DNA of 64,000 nt from Sipunculus nudus (taxonomy: Eukaryota > Annelida > Sipuncula > Golfingiida > Sipunculidae), in the NCBI GenBank assembly GCA_026874595.1, contig CM049310.1, positions 90,527,556 to 90,591,555 of the forward strand, written 5' to 3'. The stretch's first letter is position 1. Every line of letters begins with the position of its first letter. A model generated the notes under the pieces. It saw only the letters and a list, made by a program, of their open reading frames with translations. It was not told the DNA's origin and searched no databases. A program made the position numbers and the translations under genes. Below are positions 1 through 10,870 of the stretch, in pieces.

Positions 1-574
1 ATCACTCTGGAAGTCATTCTATCAATTGTTCAAAGTTCCTAAAAAAGTATATTTCACCAGATCGTAACAATAATAATTATTACATGCATCACCTGTTTGT
101 CAAATTAAGCTGAGCGTCATGGATCATGGGTCACCTTTTCAAAGTTTCTCATGGCCTACAGGAATGCTGTTACTTAATATAAATCAGACCAATCGTTAGA
201 TAGTGGAAACCCTAAGTGCTAGAAAAGTGCACTTCTGGATAAAATGTTGGCTCTTAGCCCAGCGTTAATATAGACCATTAGGAATTAAAAAAAAGGTGGA
301 AGCATTTCTTCCGCCGACCCCATTGTGGTTAAATCTAACATGGCCATTTTCTTAACCATTTTTCGGAGCTAAGGATCACAGCCTTGGGCCTTAATACATA
401 AAAAAAAAATTATGCCAATCCAGTATCCCCGCGGACAAACCATTAAAGGTAAATGTATTCAAGAGGTAACGATACTGATCTTTATTTGGGGTAAACTTGC
501 TGTTATTTTTTTCTGCATGTCAAGGAAAGCCCGTTTGCATTTGATGCTGTTTGATAATAATCTGAGACCAGGAA
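1..574. other. Intergenic sequence, no gene seen
   Basis: AT-rich sequence with no splice-flanked or family-recognisable open frame. Nothing supported before the degenerate duplication that follows. Confidence 0.5.
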
Positions 575-985
575 GTTTGTATTGGTGCATCATAGCTCAA
601 GCGACAGGTAGGCAAAATAGCTGTTACTATGAAACAATGTATTCTTGAGTATCTTGTGTTTTGGCTGTAGTTAGCCGGCATACACTGTCCGCTCCTTGGG
701 GTCAAACTTTCCATTAAATTATTATGTATGACTTCATTTTGGTTTGACTGTATTGAATAGTTGATTAGTTATCTAAGACTAGAGACCATTTAATGCAAAG
801 TTTGGGATTTCAAAGAATCACTCTGAGCAACCTTTGTTTTTGTTTTGGTGAAACAGCACAAGCGGCAGTCAGGCAAAATAACCGGTACTTTGAAAAAAAT
901 GAATTCTAGTGTATCATTTTAGGTTGGTGTTAGACGGTATACAATTTCCGCAGCTTAAGGGCAAACATTCCTTTACATTTTTTCT
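575..985. repeat. Degenerate tandem duplication, unit about 270 bp
   Basis: About 590-715 and 855-985 align over their length with many substitutions. Shared words in the same order include AGGCAAAATA, a GTTAG/GTTAGAC stretch, a CATACACT/TATACAAT stretch and a GGGTCAAAC/GGGCAAACA stretch. This is an old local duplication; no coding capacity is evident. Confidence 0.55.
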
Positions 986-1039
986 ACTTGAGCAGCTATA
1001 GGACGGAGTTATAAAAGAAAAATAATGTGGGAGATGAAG

Positions 1040-1920
1040 ACGCCCATATGATCATCCAAACAGTCTAGACTTTGCTAGACAAAAACCGTTCGAAGGCTAC
1101 TTTCAGTCTAAATGTTTGAAATCGCATGTTCCGGAGGCCTTGCTCACTTTCATGAATGTTGTGACCAGTGTCCTGTTTGCATCAGACAGCATGACACATA
1201 TTTTGAAGAAGCAAATCTCAATCAACAAAGGTCAAAATTAGCATGCACTCCGTCTCAGTTAATGGTGTTCAATGCTGCTTAGGGAGAACTCGAGTCGGAA
1301 AGCAGGTGATACGACACAACAAGGAGCGTGAAACTCATTTCCCTTGTACAGTCGATTCAAGTTACATTTTGAGGGTACGTTTAGGCACCTTATGACAGTA
1401 CATATAATAGAGAAAGATAGGTCAGCAGAGCATTTCCACAAGCAGCAAGTGAATGGATTAAGACTGTGTGGAGTTGCAAACAACATGCGGACACTTGTCT
1501 TCATCACTGGTTACATTGACAATACTGACCAGCACAAACAATCAAACTTGTCAAAGGCGGAGTTTCATGGTACTCCGATGACCCTAAAAATTGCAATTGA
1601 TACGAGCAATGTTGACATTTTTTCGGGTAATATCAATTGTCGGGCTCTTATATCATTGTACCACCTTCAGAGCTTGATGCAAATGCTGCTATATCTCAAG
1701 AAGGCAGATAAGCCAGTGAGACCTGACAGATACAAGGTCAGTGATGCAGATTTGAAGGATGAAACCTGGATAGCTCATGCATCAAACCTGACTGTAAGGG
1801 AAATACTGATATTGACAATGGAAATATGATAAAATGGGCAGGATTCGCCTCTAGTCTGAAATCAGTAACGGTCAGACATTTTAAACTGCTTAGAAATCCG
1901 GAGGGTTGCAGGGCCATCAA
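1040..1920 (+). pseudogene. Fragment of a multicopy invertebrate transposon-associated ORF (tentative)
   Basis: An open frame runs 1344-1829 (161 codons). Translation upstream (about 1090-1240) is also protein-like but is interrupted by stops, and after 1829 the similarity seems to continue in another frame. Residues such as GYIDNTDQHKQSN followed by AEFHGTPMTL resemble, from memory, a pattern (DNIDHNP...FHGTxISL) in large uncharacterised ORFs found in many copies in marine invertebrate genomes. No catalytic motif is visible, there is no splice context, and no neighbour belongs to it. I read it as a decayed piece of a mobile or multicopy gene, not a host gene. The family assignment is a recollection and could be wrong. 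Confidence 0.35.
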
Positions 1921-1929
1921 ATGTTACAC

Positions 1930-4600
1930 TTAAGATGGAGGCGGTTACCTCTGCCAAAAAAGTGTGTTCTTTCTTGCGGACTTCCTTACCTGATGCCTGG
2001 AAAGCATTTTCCTTGTTGTTTCACTGCGGATGCTTGAAGGTATGCAGGGGAAATTGTTAATGTTCTATGGCACACCTCTCTATCGATGCCAGGGCGATGC
2101 TGCCAATAATGACACCTTTTAATTAAGATGTTCGACCTTTGTTTCTTGATTTAATAAATTCCGGCATATGTTAAAGCTAGTGTTAGCATAAGAAAAATTA
2201 AGCAATGTATGTGATATGCTTAAGAAATTATCATGAAAAAAAGTTATCCACCTTAAAAGGAAAGTTGTGGCGATGTATTTATGTTAATTGTACAATTCTC
2301 TGCCAATGCAAAAGCTGTCGTGTCAATGATAAAACATTTTTATTTAAGGAATTCCACCGAAGTTTCAGGAATTGAATTTCTTTCTCGCACATATATACAA
2401 GCTGTTGTTTGTGTTGTTTGTGAAATTATGTCTGAAATTTTATCAGTGAAATGGTTGTATGTCAACAGTTAAATTCCGGTCAAGAGGTGCAACAACTGTT
2501 TTAGAAAGACGTTAATTTGAATTGTTGGTGGTAGCTACACTTGAATATGTTTCTTTGTTTTCTTTATTTCTCCGGTTTAGCTATCGATATGATTTTTGTT
2601 GACAACTTAATCATGACCAAGAAATTACCGCAAGCCGAGGGAATAGAAATGATATCGTGAAAAAACGGCTCATATAATACAAAATGTCAATGGCTCTCAG
2701 GGTTAAATAATATGCACAATATATTGTAAAAAAATGCTGAACTATAGCTGAGACAAAAGAAAGATAAATCAAGCCTCGCCAAACTCACATCTGCCCAATT
2801 TCGAGTGCATAGAATGATTTAGAAATATTAAGCCTCCTATAGTGTGCCTCCTATATGCTAGATGGGTTGGAGCAAGTGATAGATTCCATTTAAACATAAT
2901 CCAGTGTGTGTTAACGATATTTACAGCGGTCTGTTAAGTGCGATATTCTATACTGTCATTAATTTTGTTGACGTTTTCATCAAGTGATTATACTGAATCA
3001 TACAAAACTTCAAAGGCCCAAACTCCTGAAGTATTATAATGTTTACAGAGAGTTGATTGGTTCTCAGATAATGGTTCTTTCGAGTTGATATGAGCCCATA
3101 AATAAAATAAGTCAAGTTTGCACTTAATTAATCTTTCGCGCCATTGAAATTAGAGAGTTTCATTAGCTGTTCCATTGGTTTATATCAGTTGGTATTAACC
3201 AAAAATTGCTGACGAAGTTATATCTGAAGATTCACCGCAAGGGTGTATGAGGTATTGAAAAACGTAAATAGCGGTTAAATATCCCAGGTTGCTACATGAT
3301 GCAGGTGAAAAGCTTGTTTTATGTATTCACTTTCACACAGCTAAGGTTCTGGCCAGAAGTAAGAGACAATATTGCTGCCACGTGCAGATTTGAAATTTAT
3401 AAAAGCCTCGGGTATATTCACACATCATGTGAATGCTCTACTCTAGTGCGAACCTTATCCCAAGAAACCATTCCGTGAGAAGAAAAACAATAGTTATTTA
3501 TTTCTACATGATATATATTTTGGCGGCATCCAAACCCATCCAGTTGTAAAATCATCAATTGCAGAAGAGGCCCTCTACATCATGTATTGTTTCATTAATG
3601 TCTGGGCGTGCCGTGATAAAATCTCTGAGCACGATGGAGCACGACTGGTCATTAAATGTTAAGTACACATATTCTTGAAATTTTCTTTGATTTTATTCGA
3701 CAAACAACCCTTCCGGGACATTGATACTTTATGTCTGCGATATAAAGAGTTTTATTTTCTTTTCTTTCCTTCTTTCTTTCTTCCTTTTTCTTTCTTGCGT
3801 GCATGCCTCGACATTTCTTTCTTCCCTATACACCAGGATATTTCGAATATGGTACGTTTCTTTTCCATACTATAATGTAATGGCTCTTGCAGGGAAATGT
3901 ATACGTGAGGTCACTCCCACATGTCGACTTACAGGAGAAGATATGGGGTTAACGTTATATTCGTTAACGAAAAATAATTAGGTCATTACTACGTCTGTGA
4001 AGGATCATTCACCTATTCTCTAAACAATATACTTGAGTATTTTTTTCACAGAAAATCTTTCAGAACTGATTTTAAATTATTTCAGGACTTTTTGATCAAA
4101 CACAATGGTCTCTTGTCATGTGAATCATTGACTGGGCACATTTAATATATACCTGTTGTCTTGCTAGAGGGGGTTAATGGGCGTCTTTTAAGTCCCCGAG
4201 CTGCAAAACCATAGTCAATAATTTTTTTTTCCGATTTCAGACCTTATCAGAGATTTTAAAAGATCTACGTGGAAACCTGAAAGGAAGTCACTGTGACTTA
4301 AATTCTGCTAGGTACAGGGTATGTTCGTGCATCCCAGAAAAAATATGAAATATTTACAAATGACCGGATACTTCAAGTGAGGCTTGAACAATTGTTCTTG
4401 AAAGCATGTTGCCAGAAGATCTTGGATGGCTTTTTCTTGTAAGGAAGATTAGTGGCTCCACCAATAATCTTTTTTTGTGGTTTTATTAAGCTCACAACTG
4501 CCACTTGAGAATAGTTATTACCTTAAACAAATTAAATCAGCAGACTTCCTTTATATGTTTTACAAACATTGATATGAAATTTGGGTCATGACCTTCAGTA
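1930..4600. other. Intergenic sequence, no gene seen
   Basis: AT-rich, with only short incidental open frames. The one compositional oddity is a polypyrimidine stretch at about 3748-3800 (TTTC/CTTT units). No repeat family was recognised here. Confidence 0.5.
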
Positions 4601-4603
4601 TAA

Positions 4604-5177
4604 GGGTGCCTTTCCATACATGCGGGCCCCCGCGCGGGTCCCGCACGGTTGAAATCCAACAAGTGTGTTATCACTGTCGCCTTTCCATACGTGCGGGCAC
4701 CCGCGCGGGTCCCGCATGCGGATCCAGCAGTGTTGGATTTCTGCGGGGGCCCGCATGCGGATGCTCCATTTATATATCAGTAGCAGGCATGTGTCCTTGT
4801 ATTTGAAAAGAAAAAGGAGCTGATAGAGCTTATTTAATTGCATTAAAAAAAATATACGACCATTCTTCATTGAGATACGGCCCGGGACCAGCTCTAGTTA
4901 GTGTGACAGGAAATAGCCACCATTTAAGCCTGGCTGGTGAGATACGATATTAATCCGCTCCAATCTGCCTCATCAGTTAGTATAAATGTTTACACTGAAT
5001 ATTTTCTTAAGATATTACACTAAAATTTTAGAAATTATGATTATTAGTGCATGCGTTTATCCAAACTAATGGGTCACCCGCATGTGGGGACCCGCACATA
5101 TGGAAAGGGACTCTTCACATGCGGGGACCCGCGCGGGTCCCGCGCGGGTGAAAATCCGCATGTATGGAAAGGCACCC
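4604..5177. mobile_element. Harbinger-like MITE with GGGTGCCTTTCC inverted termini
   Basis: The left end GGGTGCCTTTCCATACATGCGG is mirrored by the right end CCGCATGTATGGAAAGGCACCC. Both are bounded by TAA (4601-4603 and 5178-5180), a 3-bp target duplication of the TWA type used by PIF/Harbinger elements. At 574 bp with no transposase frame it is non-autonomous. Each end holds a second, slightly diverged copy of the terminal motif (from about 4678 on the left, about 5078-5108 on the right) and GC-only palindromes such as CCCGCGCGGG, in strong contrast to the AT-rich flanks. The superfamily call is inferred from TSD length and TIR type only. Confidence 0.75.
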
Positions 5178-5299
5178 TAAGAGTGGCGTTTATCTTTAAT
5201 TATTCATTATTTGTTGAAAATCTGATAAAACATTAACTTCTCAAGAATGGATGGATTGACTGTAATGAATATCAGAATAGTGCAAGTTCAAGGATAGAA

Positions 5300-5960
5300 A
5301 GTTCTCAGATAAAAAAAACTTGTGACCTGGACCTTCACCTCCAACGTCAAGGTGGCCTAAAATTTGGATATTTTTTAACCTCATAACTTTTATAAAAGTA
5401 CTGCATATTTTGTTCCTCACATTTGGAACACCTATAATTTCCTTAAGAAGTACCGAAACTGTTGACTTTGAACTTCGAAGTCAAATCAGTTAAGAGTTAA
5501 GATATTTGTGAACATTATTAATTTTTAGGTACTGGCGAAACTTTTAACGCCACACCTTCCATATTTCAAAAACTCCTTTCCAGCCAATAAAAGGAGATAC
5601 CAGTAGAGTTTGAGTTCACTGGGTAAAACGTCACAGAGTATATTTTTATGCGTTTAATATCAAAATTTTCAACTCTTGATCCTTCACGCACGGTTACCTA
5701 ATAATAAGGGAATGGCACTTTATTTTAAGTTAACAAGGTCAAGGGTCAAGGTCACGGGACACTCTTCTTAAACAAGCTTCTGAACTATTTGAAGCCATCC
5801 TCTTTATCTCAAACCTGTAATTTTTTTTCACATTTGGCTCAACTCTATGTAGGGGAAGAACTCTATTGATTTTAGGTCACAAGGTCAAGGTTGGAAAGCT
5901 GGAACATTGCTTGAGAAATGCTTTAGAAAGTCACGGATGAGAGATCATGTAAAGATCGAA
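5300..5960. repeat. Dispersed-repeat-like segment rich in AAGGTCA half-sites
   Basis: Contains clustered GGTCA words: CAACGTCAAGGTGG near 5341, AAGGTCAAGGGTCAAGGTCACGG at about 5738-5758 and CACAAGGTCAAGG at about 5878-5890. No ends or target duplications could be fixed. It may be an old dispersed repeat or a chance cluster of nuclear-receptor half-sites. Confidence 0.3.
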
Positions 5961-6184
5961 AGTTTTGATGTCTATAACCAATGTTGGAAAATGATCAATA
6001 AATTATTTTACAGATCTATACAAAAAGTAACAGGATCCTGGTATAAACTTGGTAATAACTGCACCCAATAAACCCCACTCAACAAAGATGTACATTTCTG
6101 TTGATAAAGTTCAATTAGTTTTCGGCAATTTTTCGGCATTTTGTATTCATTAAAAAATAATATTATTGTGAAATCTTATTGTGA

Positions 6185-6482
6185 GATGTATCACGATTGA
6201 CCTTCACCCCGGGGAGCGCTCTGAAGACTTAATGGGGAGATTGTAGCCCACTGTAGTGTTCACTCACAAAAGAATGCGCCTTTCGGGGGTTCCTGGGTGG
6301 TACGATATAGGGCGCAATGAGGGCGATTAAACACCCAGGGCCTGCAGAAGCCCTAGTCACCTGGCCTGATTATAAAAAGATAAAAATGAAAGGAAGCGTG
6401 TGCTACTAGTTGTCCTGGAACGCAGTCCGGGCTAGCATTAAAAATTGGCATTTACCTCCAACCAAAAAAAAAAAAAAAAAAA
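6185..6482 (+). mobile_element. Possible poly(A)-tailed retroposon (SINE-like)
   Basis: A locally GC-richer segment containing CCCGGGG, GGGTGG and CACCCAGGGCCTG words ends in a pure A run at about 6463-6482 followed by AAGAAGAAAA. An A tail on an isolated unit suggests retroposition. No Pol III A/B boxes were recognised and target duplications were not found. Confidence 0.3.
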
Positions 6483-7591
6483 GAAGAAAACGACGTTGGT
6501 TTATAACAAGTTAATCATGGATTCGTTACTTTGCTGATTTGACCAGTATAAAGTATGTAAAAGTCCCGGGCTTTAAAAAAGAATGGCAGGGAATTGCTAG
6601 ATGATGTATAGATAGACTATGTCAAAAAGAAGAGAACTGTAATATATCACATAGCATCAAAAGCCTTTCCTGGCCTCATCCCGGGGCGGTCCGTTGCTTG
6701 TCTATTTAATCATATCACAGTCAAAATTAAATAAAAACCTCCTGCAAAGTATGTTATTATTTATACTGGCAAAAAATGAAAATAATTAAAATGGTAATTT
6801 TAGTGACCGGGAGGAAGAATTTTCAAAAATGTCCAGGCACTTCTTTCTTTCATAAGACAATGACATACTATGCCCAGCTGATTGCCAGGCAGTGGTAGGT
6901 TTTATATTATAACCTAAGCTTTTGATTAATTCACACAGAGCTACCAGAAAATGTGATGTTATCTAGGTTATCTTAAGATGATGTTATTTAATATACAGAT
7001 CTTGTAACTAAATATATGATACTGGCAACGGATATGATTAATCTTTATACTGAGTGCTATTTACTGGTATTTTTTTGTTTAAGCTGATCTTATCTTGGAA
7101 CATGGCGAAGATTTGTAATAGTATATTAATCATCGGCGTGGACTTGCTGAAATAAACAACTAAAACACACTCAAACATAATCACGCTTGTGATGTTTAAT
7201 ATTTCTCATTAAATGTGTGACAAGGATAAATGCACTTTCAAAGGCACACCAAGTATCAGCATACAATCAACAAAACAAGACAGGTGTCTTAGTGTTTCAT
7301 CCGTTAATTAAATATGATAATTATGTCTTAAAAACGACTCTAATAATATTTTTTCATTTCAAAATAAACCCGTTCCTGAACTATTGTATGTAAACACAGA
7401 GGAACTACGAAACTTCAAAATAACATGATTAATGATTTCTTATTGTTTATCAATGCAATCCGTTGTCACTTGCTGTATTCTCTACGCCTAACAGTCAGCA
7501 ATAAACAAACTAGATAAAAGGCCACCAGTTTCTGAATGAAATGATATCATTTGTGCTGTCTCTCTCTATACCAATGATGTACATTGTGAAA

Positions 7592-7595
<4 letters not shown>
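6483..7595. other. Intergenic sequence, no gene seen
   Basis: AT-rich sequence without recognisable repeats or coding signal. Confidence 0.5.

Positions 7596-7625
<30 letters not shown>
7596..7625. repeat. (TA)n microsatellite
   Basis: Uninterrupted TA dinucleotides. Confidence 0.9.
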
Positions 7626-7628
<3 letters not shown>

Positions 7629-7873
7629 TATATATTAAGTGAATCCTCTAATATTGGTACCCTTGAGACCGGATCAAACTGCCCACATTACAGGGGTGTC
7701 AACAAAATGGAGGTTTTGACCGCAATATAAATAAAAAAGAGGATTTATATGTATGAGGTATAGAGTATATATATTTAAATATATTTATATTTATATTTTT
7801 ATATAAGTATGAAAATGCATGGATTTATACCAATAGTTTAATCAATGTATTAATGTATTAATATCAAGGTATG

Positions 7874-7876
<3 letters not shown>

Positions 7877-7931
<55 letters not shown>
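7877..7931. repeat. (TA)n microsatellite
   Basis: About 27 uninterrupted TA units, downstream of the receptor gene on its strand. Confidence 0.9.
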
Positions 7932-7934
<3 letters not shown>

Positions 7935-8036
7935 TGGATTAATATCAATAGTTTTTACACTCTGGTGACATTTCAGATACATTTATATATCTAGTCAAGT
8001 AAAATATGTAAATACACATTTATATTTTTATGAGAT

Positions 8037-8042
8037 TTTATT
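8037..8042 (-). promoter_or_regulatory. Candidate poly(A) signal of the receptor gene
   Basis: AATAAA on the minus strand about 195 nt past the stop codon at 8235-8237, a normal 3'UTR distance. The region is AT-rich, so a chance match is possible. Confidence 0.45.
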
Positions 8043-8234
8043 GACAAAACGGACCTAAATAAAGTGAAAACACAAAAATGCCCGGCTATCAAAGTTTTGC
8101 GTGAACATGAAAATTAAATGCTGCAGGATATAGTATCTATATAAATTTCTTGCTTCGGGCGTATTAATTTTAATAATATTTAATGTACATTCCTGATAAT
8201 GAATAAGGCTGCCATATGTCCACACAAAAAAATG

Positions 8235-8657
8235 TTAATGGCTGGGTCTTGGAAAAAACACCGCCAGCGAAACTACATTGATCAGTAGGTACAAAACAAA
8301 AAATGTCCTATCCAGGCACATGGCGACGGCTCTCCATTCCTTCCGGCTTCGCGAGATCTCGCGTTCTTGCGCGAGTTTTATATTCAAGATGGAGTCGATT
8401 CGTTGTAACCCTCTAGAGGCTTCTTGTACTCCTTGCTGAATGTTCTCTAAGACAGGCTTGATGCCGTTCAAGGCCGCGGGCACGTTTATATTGGCTGCGG
8501 TTAGTGGCACGCGCTGGTCGACATGGTTACTGTCGTCCGTAAGCGGCGCATCCTCAGCGTCCCGTGCTGAAGAGCGCTTTGATCCTTTTGAGGAAAGTCT
8601 GCGGGGTCCTTTTGGCTTTCGTATGCAAAATATTCTGCCGAGCCCACTGAATGCCAG
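8235..8657 (-). CDS. nAChR-like subunit, last coding exon (cytoplasmic MA helix and TM4)
   Basis: The acceptor TTTTAG ends at 8658 and the exon opens in phase 0 (LAFSGLGRIF), continuing from the TM3 exon. It encodes 140 residues and a stop. Residues 1-100 are the cytoplasmic loop: a basic/serine stretch, then an acidic DAEDAPLTDD segment, then a helix-forming stretch (about 70-100) that should be the MA helix. Then come EWRAVAMCLDR and the hydrophobic TM4 FFVLYLLINVVSLAVFF. The W-x-x-V-A-M-x-x-D-R signature before TM4 is typical of nicotinic receptor subunits. The C-tail after TM4 is only PRPSH. The M3-M4 loop, about 110 residues, is short for the family. The role in the protein is gating modulation and anchoring of the pentamer in the plasma membrane. 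Confidence 0.85.
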   Translation of the reverse strand: MAFSGLGRIFCIRKPKGPRRLSSKGSKRSSARDAEDAPLTDDSNHVDQRVPLTAANINVPAALNGIKPVLENIQQGVQEASRGLQRIDSILNIKLAQEREISRSRKEWRAVAMCLDRTFFVLYLLINVVSLAVFFPRPSH

Positions 8658-9468
8658 CTAAAACACACCAAGTCATCAATAATTATTATAACTATCATCA
8701 CAACATAATCCCGAGACGACCTGCAAAAGAAATCGGGAATTAATTTTGTTTGCAACTTGTGTAACTAGAAATCAACACGTCTGTCACACGAGACATGCTA
8801 TTAAATTACGTCATTAATGAACAGCAACACGCAGCTCCCGGGATGTTATGTTACATTATTTCGTTCTACATTTCAAGTTACTAGACAGACGAGGCTAAAG
8901 CAAAAAAAAAAACGGATGCTCAGGTGTAATAGAAAATCTTCGATTCCTAAAACTCCCACTGTCTCGCTAATTATCTTTCATTTTATCCCTCATGTTTATA
9001 AGCAACGTGATAACGATGTCAATAGCAACCGTCACCATGTCTGCCCGCTAGATGGTATGGAAAGGAACTCCTGATAATTAGGTTTTTTCTATCGGACACC
9101 TGTTTACTTAATATAAAGAAGCGTAATAAAGATTTTTGTTGATATTTGTTGCCTGTATATACATTTATATATTAGCCAAGCCTTGCTTGATGGTGTGATT
9201 TTCATACGCTTTAGTGTAGCCAAAAGGAATAAACAGACCACACAATTCTTCACACACTGTATATTAACATTGAATCCGCCATTCAATCACTTTATAAAAC
9301 CTGTCTATGCAGCATTTTACATGTATATACTTAAACATATATTACACGATAAAAATATTACGAATGCTCATTTTTTTCAAGGACAAGGAACCATAGTTTT
9401 TCCAATGTATTCACGAGCCTGAACTATCTTACACAAGTCCCCTGACCAAGCCATCACCGTTGTAGCGA

Positions 9469-9864
9469 TTTCAGATTACCCCCGCTAAAGAATACCAGGG
9501 GATATTCGATACCCCGGGGATAACCTGACATCGATTTTTTGACTACCCCTTCGAAACAGTTGTTTCTTTATGTTTAGTTATTTAAAATAAATTCAATATC
9601 TTTCTTCTTGATTTTCCTGGTTAGTCTGAATCTTTGTATATGTTATGTTTCCATGAAAGGTGTCAAGCGCATTGATGAAATATACGGGTCAATAGAAACA
9701 TAATTAAGAGTATAATAAACTATTTCATTTTTCTTCGACTGATCCTGCTTTTAAATTCATATAGTTTATGTGAATTGAAATAATGTCCCGAAATCTGTTT
9801 CAGATTCCCCGGGGGGGGGGGGTGGTCTTATTCCCCCCCGGGGGGGGGGGATTTACCCTGAAAC
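9469..9864. repeat. Dispersed repeat family C, copy 1 (MITE-like)
   Basis: Begins TTTCAGATTACCCCC and ends GGGGGATTTACCCTGAAA, an imperfect inverted pair. The interior AACAGTTGTTTCTTT plus an AT-rich stretch ending TCTTGATTTTCC aligns with the copy at 36099-36511. It lies in the last intron of the receptor gene. It contains long G and C runs (about 9810-9850), a possible G-quadruplex or slippage site. Confidence 0.55.
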
Positions 9865-9917
9865 TGGGATTGTAGGCACCTACAAGAATCTGTCCGTTTA
9901 AAGTGAGTTGTAATCTT

Positions 9918-10255
9918 GATGCTTCCCCCAGAAGCGTATGCGTTCATTCCCAATCGTGTGTGTATTTGTTCACAACATAACTCAAGCGATCGTGAAAGTG
10001 AAACGAATCTTATGAAATTTTCAGTAAAAGTCAGGGATGAGCCAAAGTAGAATAGGTTAGAGTTTGGTTGGATCAGGTACGTGATGCGGATTCAGGAACA
10101 CTATTAATATTCACAAATGTGCAGTCACTTATGCACCTAGCATCGTGGACAGAATATGAGAATGCAAGCATGGTTTTGGGAGCATACCACAGTAGGGACC
10201 CCCAAATGGATAAGGCTTGCATTCCTTAAACTGCAAATTTCTAGTTATCATATGA
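9918..10255 (+). repeat. Dispersed family A, copy (GCGTTCATTCCC ... GCATTCCTTAAACTGC)
   Basis: Shares in order with copies at 23265, 45715 and 62505: CAGAAG..TATGCGTTCATTCCC, GTTCACAACATAACTCA, CTTATGAAATTTTCAG, a degenerate GATCCGGATTCAGGAAC, AATATTCACAAATGT, CACTTATGCAC, TGGTTTTGGGAGCAT and the terminus GCTTGCATTCCTTAAACTGC. Lies in the last intron of the receptor gene. Confidence 0.65.
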
Positions 10256-10473
10256 AATCTAACAACATTTTTTCTAAATTTTTTTACAGCCGAACACTCA
10301 GTGTCACCCATGGCCAACAGATGTCTCTGGTGTGCTGGCGAAAATAAGTCAATGTTTTCTTTAGTTTGAAAATTTGGTATTTAAAAAGATTATTCCTTTC
10401 TTTGTCGATATACTGGACTCAAACACTCAATGCCGGTAAAGGTCGCTAGGTATCGCCAGTTTCGTATACATAC

Positions 10474-10592
10474 CACAGCTAGCCACTTGGGTACTCGGTT
10501 TCCTGAGGAGCCTCCCCTCGCCACGTTAACGACGACAGATGACAAGATGATGGAGCACATGATGATGACCATGTTGAAGCAGTAGTAAATCC
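10474..10592 (-). CDS. nAChR-like subunit exon encoding TM3
   Basis: The acceptor ATTACCAG ends at 10593 and the donor GTATGT begins at 10473. The 119-nt exon supplies two bases that complete a Gly codon with the upstream exon, then 39 codons, and leaves in phase 0. It reads IYYCFNMVIIMC followed by the hydrophobic SIILSSVVVNVA, which is TM3 of a Cys-loop channel, then a Gly/Ser/Arg linker and VPKWLAV entering the cytoplasmic loop. The I-Y-Y-C-F-N-M start matches the usual Y(F/Y)xxxM opening of TM3. Coding frame and splice phases agree with both neighbours. Confidence 0.88.
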
Positions 10593-10769
10593 CTGGTAAT
10601 ATATAATCATGATAAAGGTATCTTGTAGGTGTAAAAGTTATATATAATCATAATTAAGGTATCATCTAGCTTGAAGTGTAAACAACATAAAGATATAATC
10701 GTTTTGAAAATATAATCATCATACATATATGTTCATGATTAAGATATTATCGTGATAAAGAAATAATTA

Positions 10770-10771
<2 letters not shown>

Positions 10772-10818
<47 letters not shown>

Positions 10819-10870
10819 TAGATAGATAGATAGATATATAGATATATATAGATAGATATAGATATATATT
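10772..10870. repeat. (TA)n followed by (GATA)n microsatellite
   Basis: TA units to about 10815, then GATA units and mixed TA/GATA to about 10870, inside an intron of the receptor gene. Confidence 0.9.
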
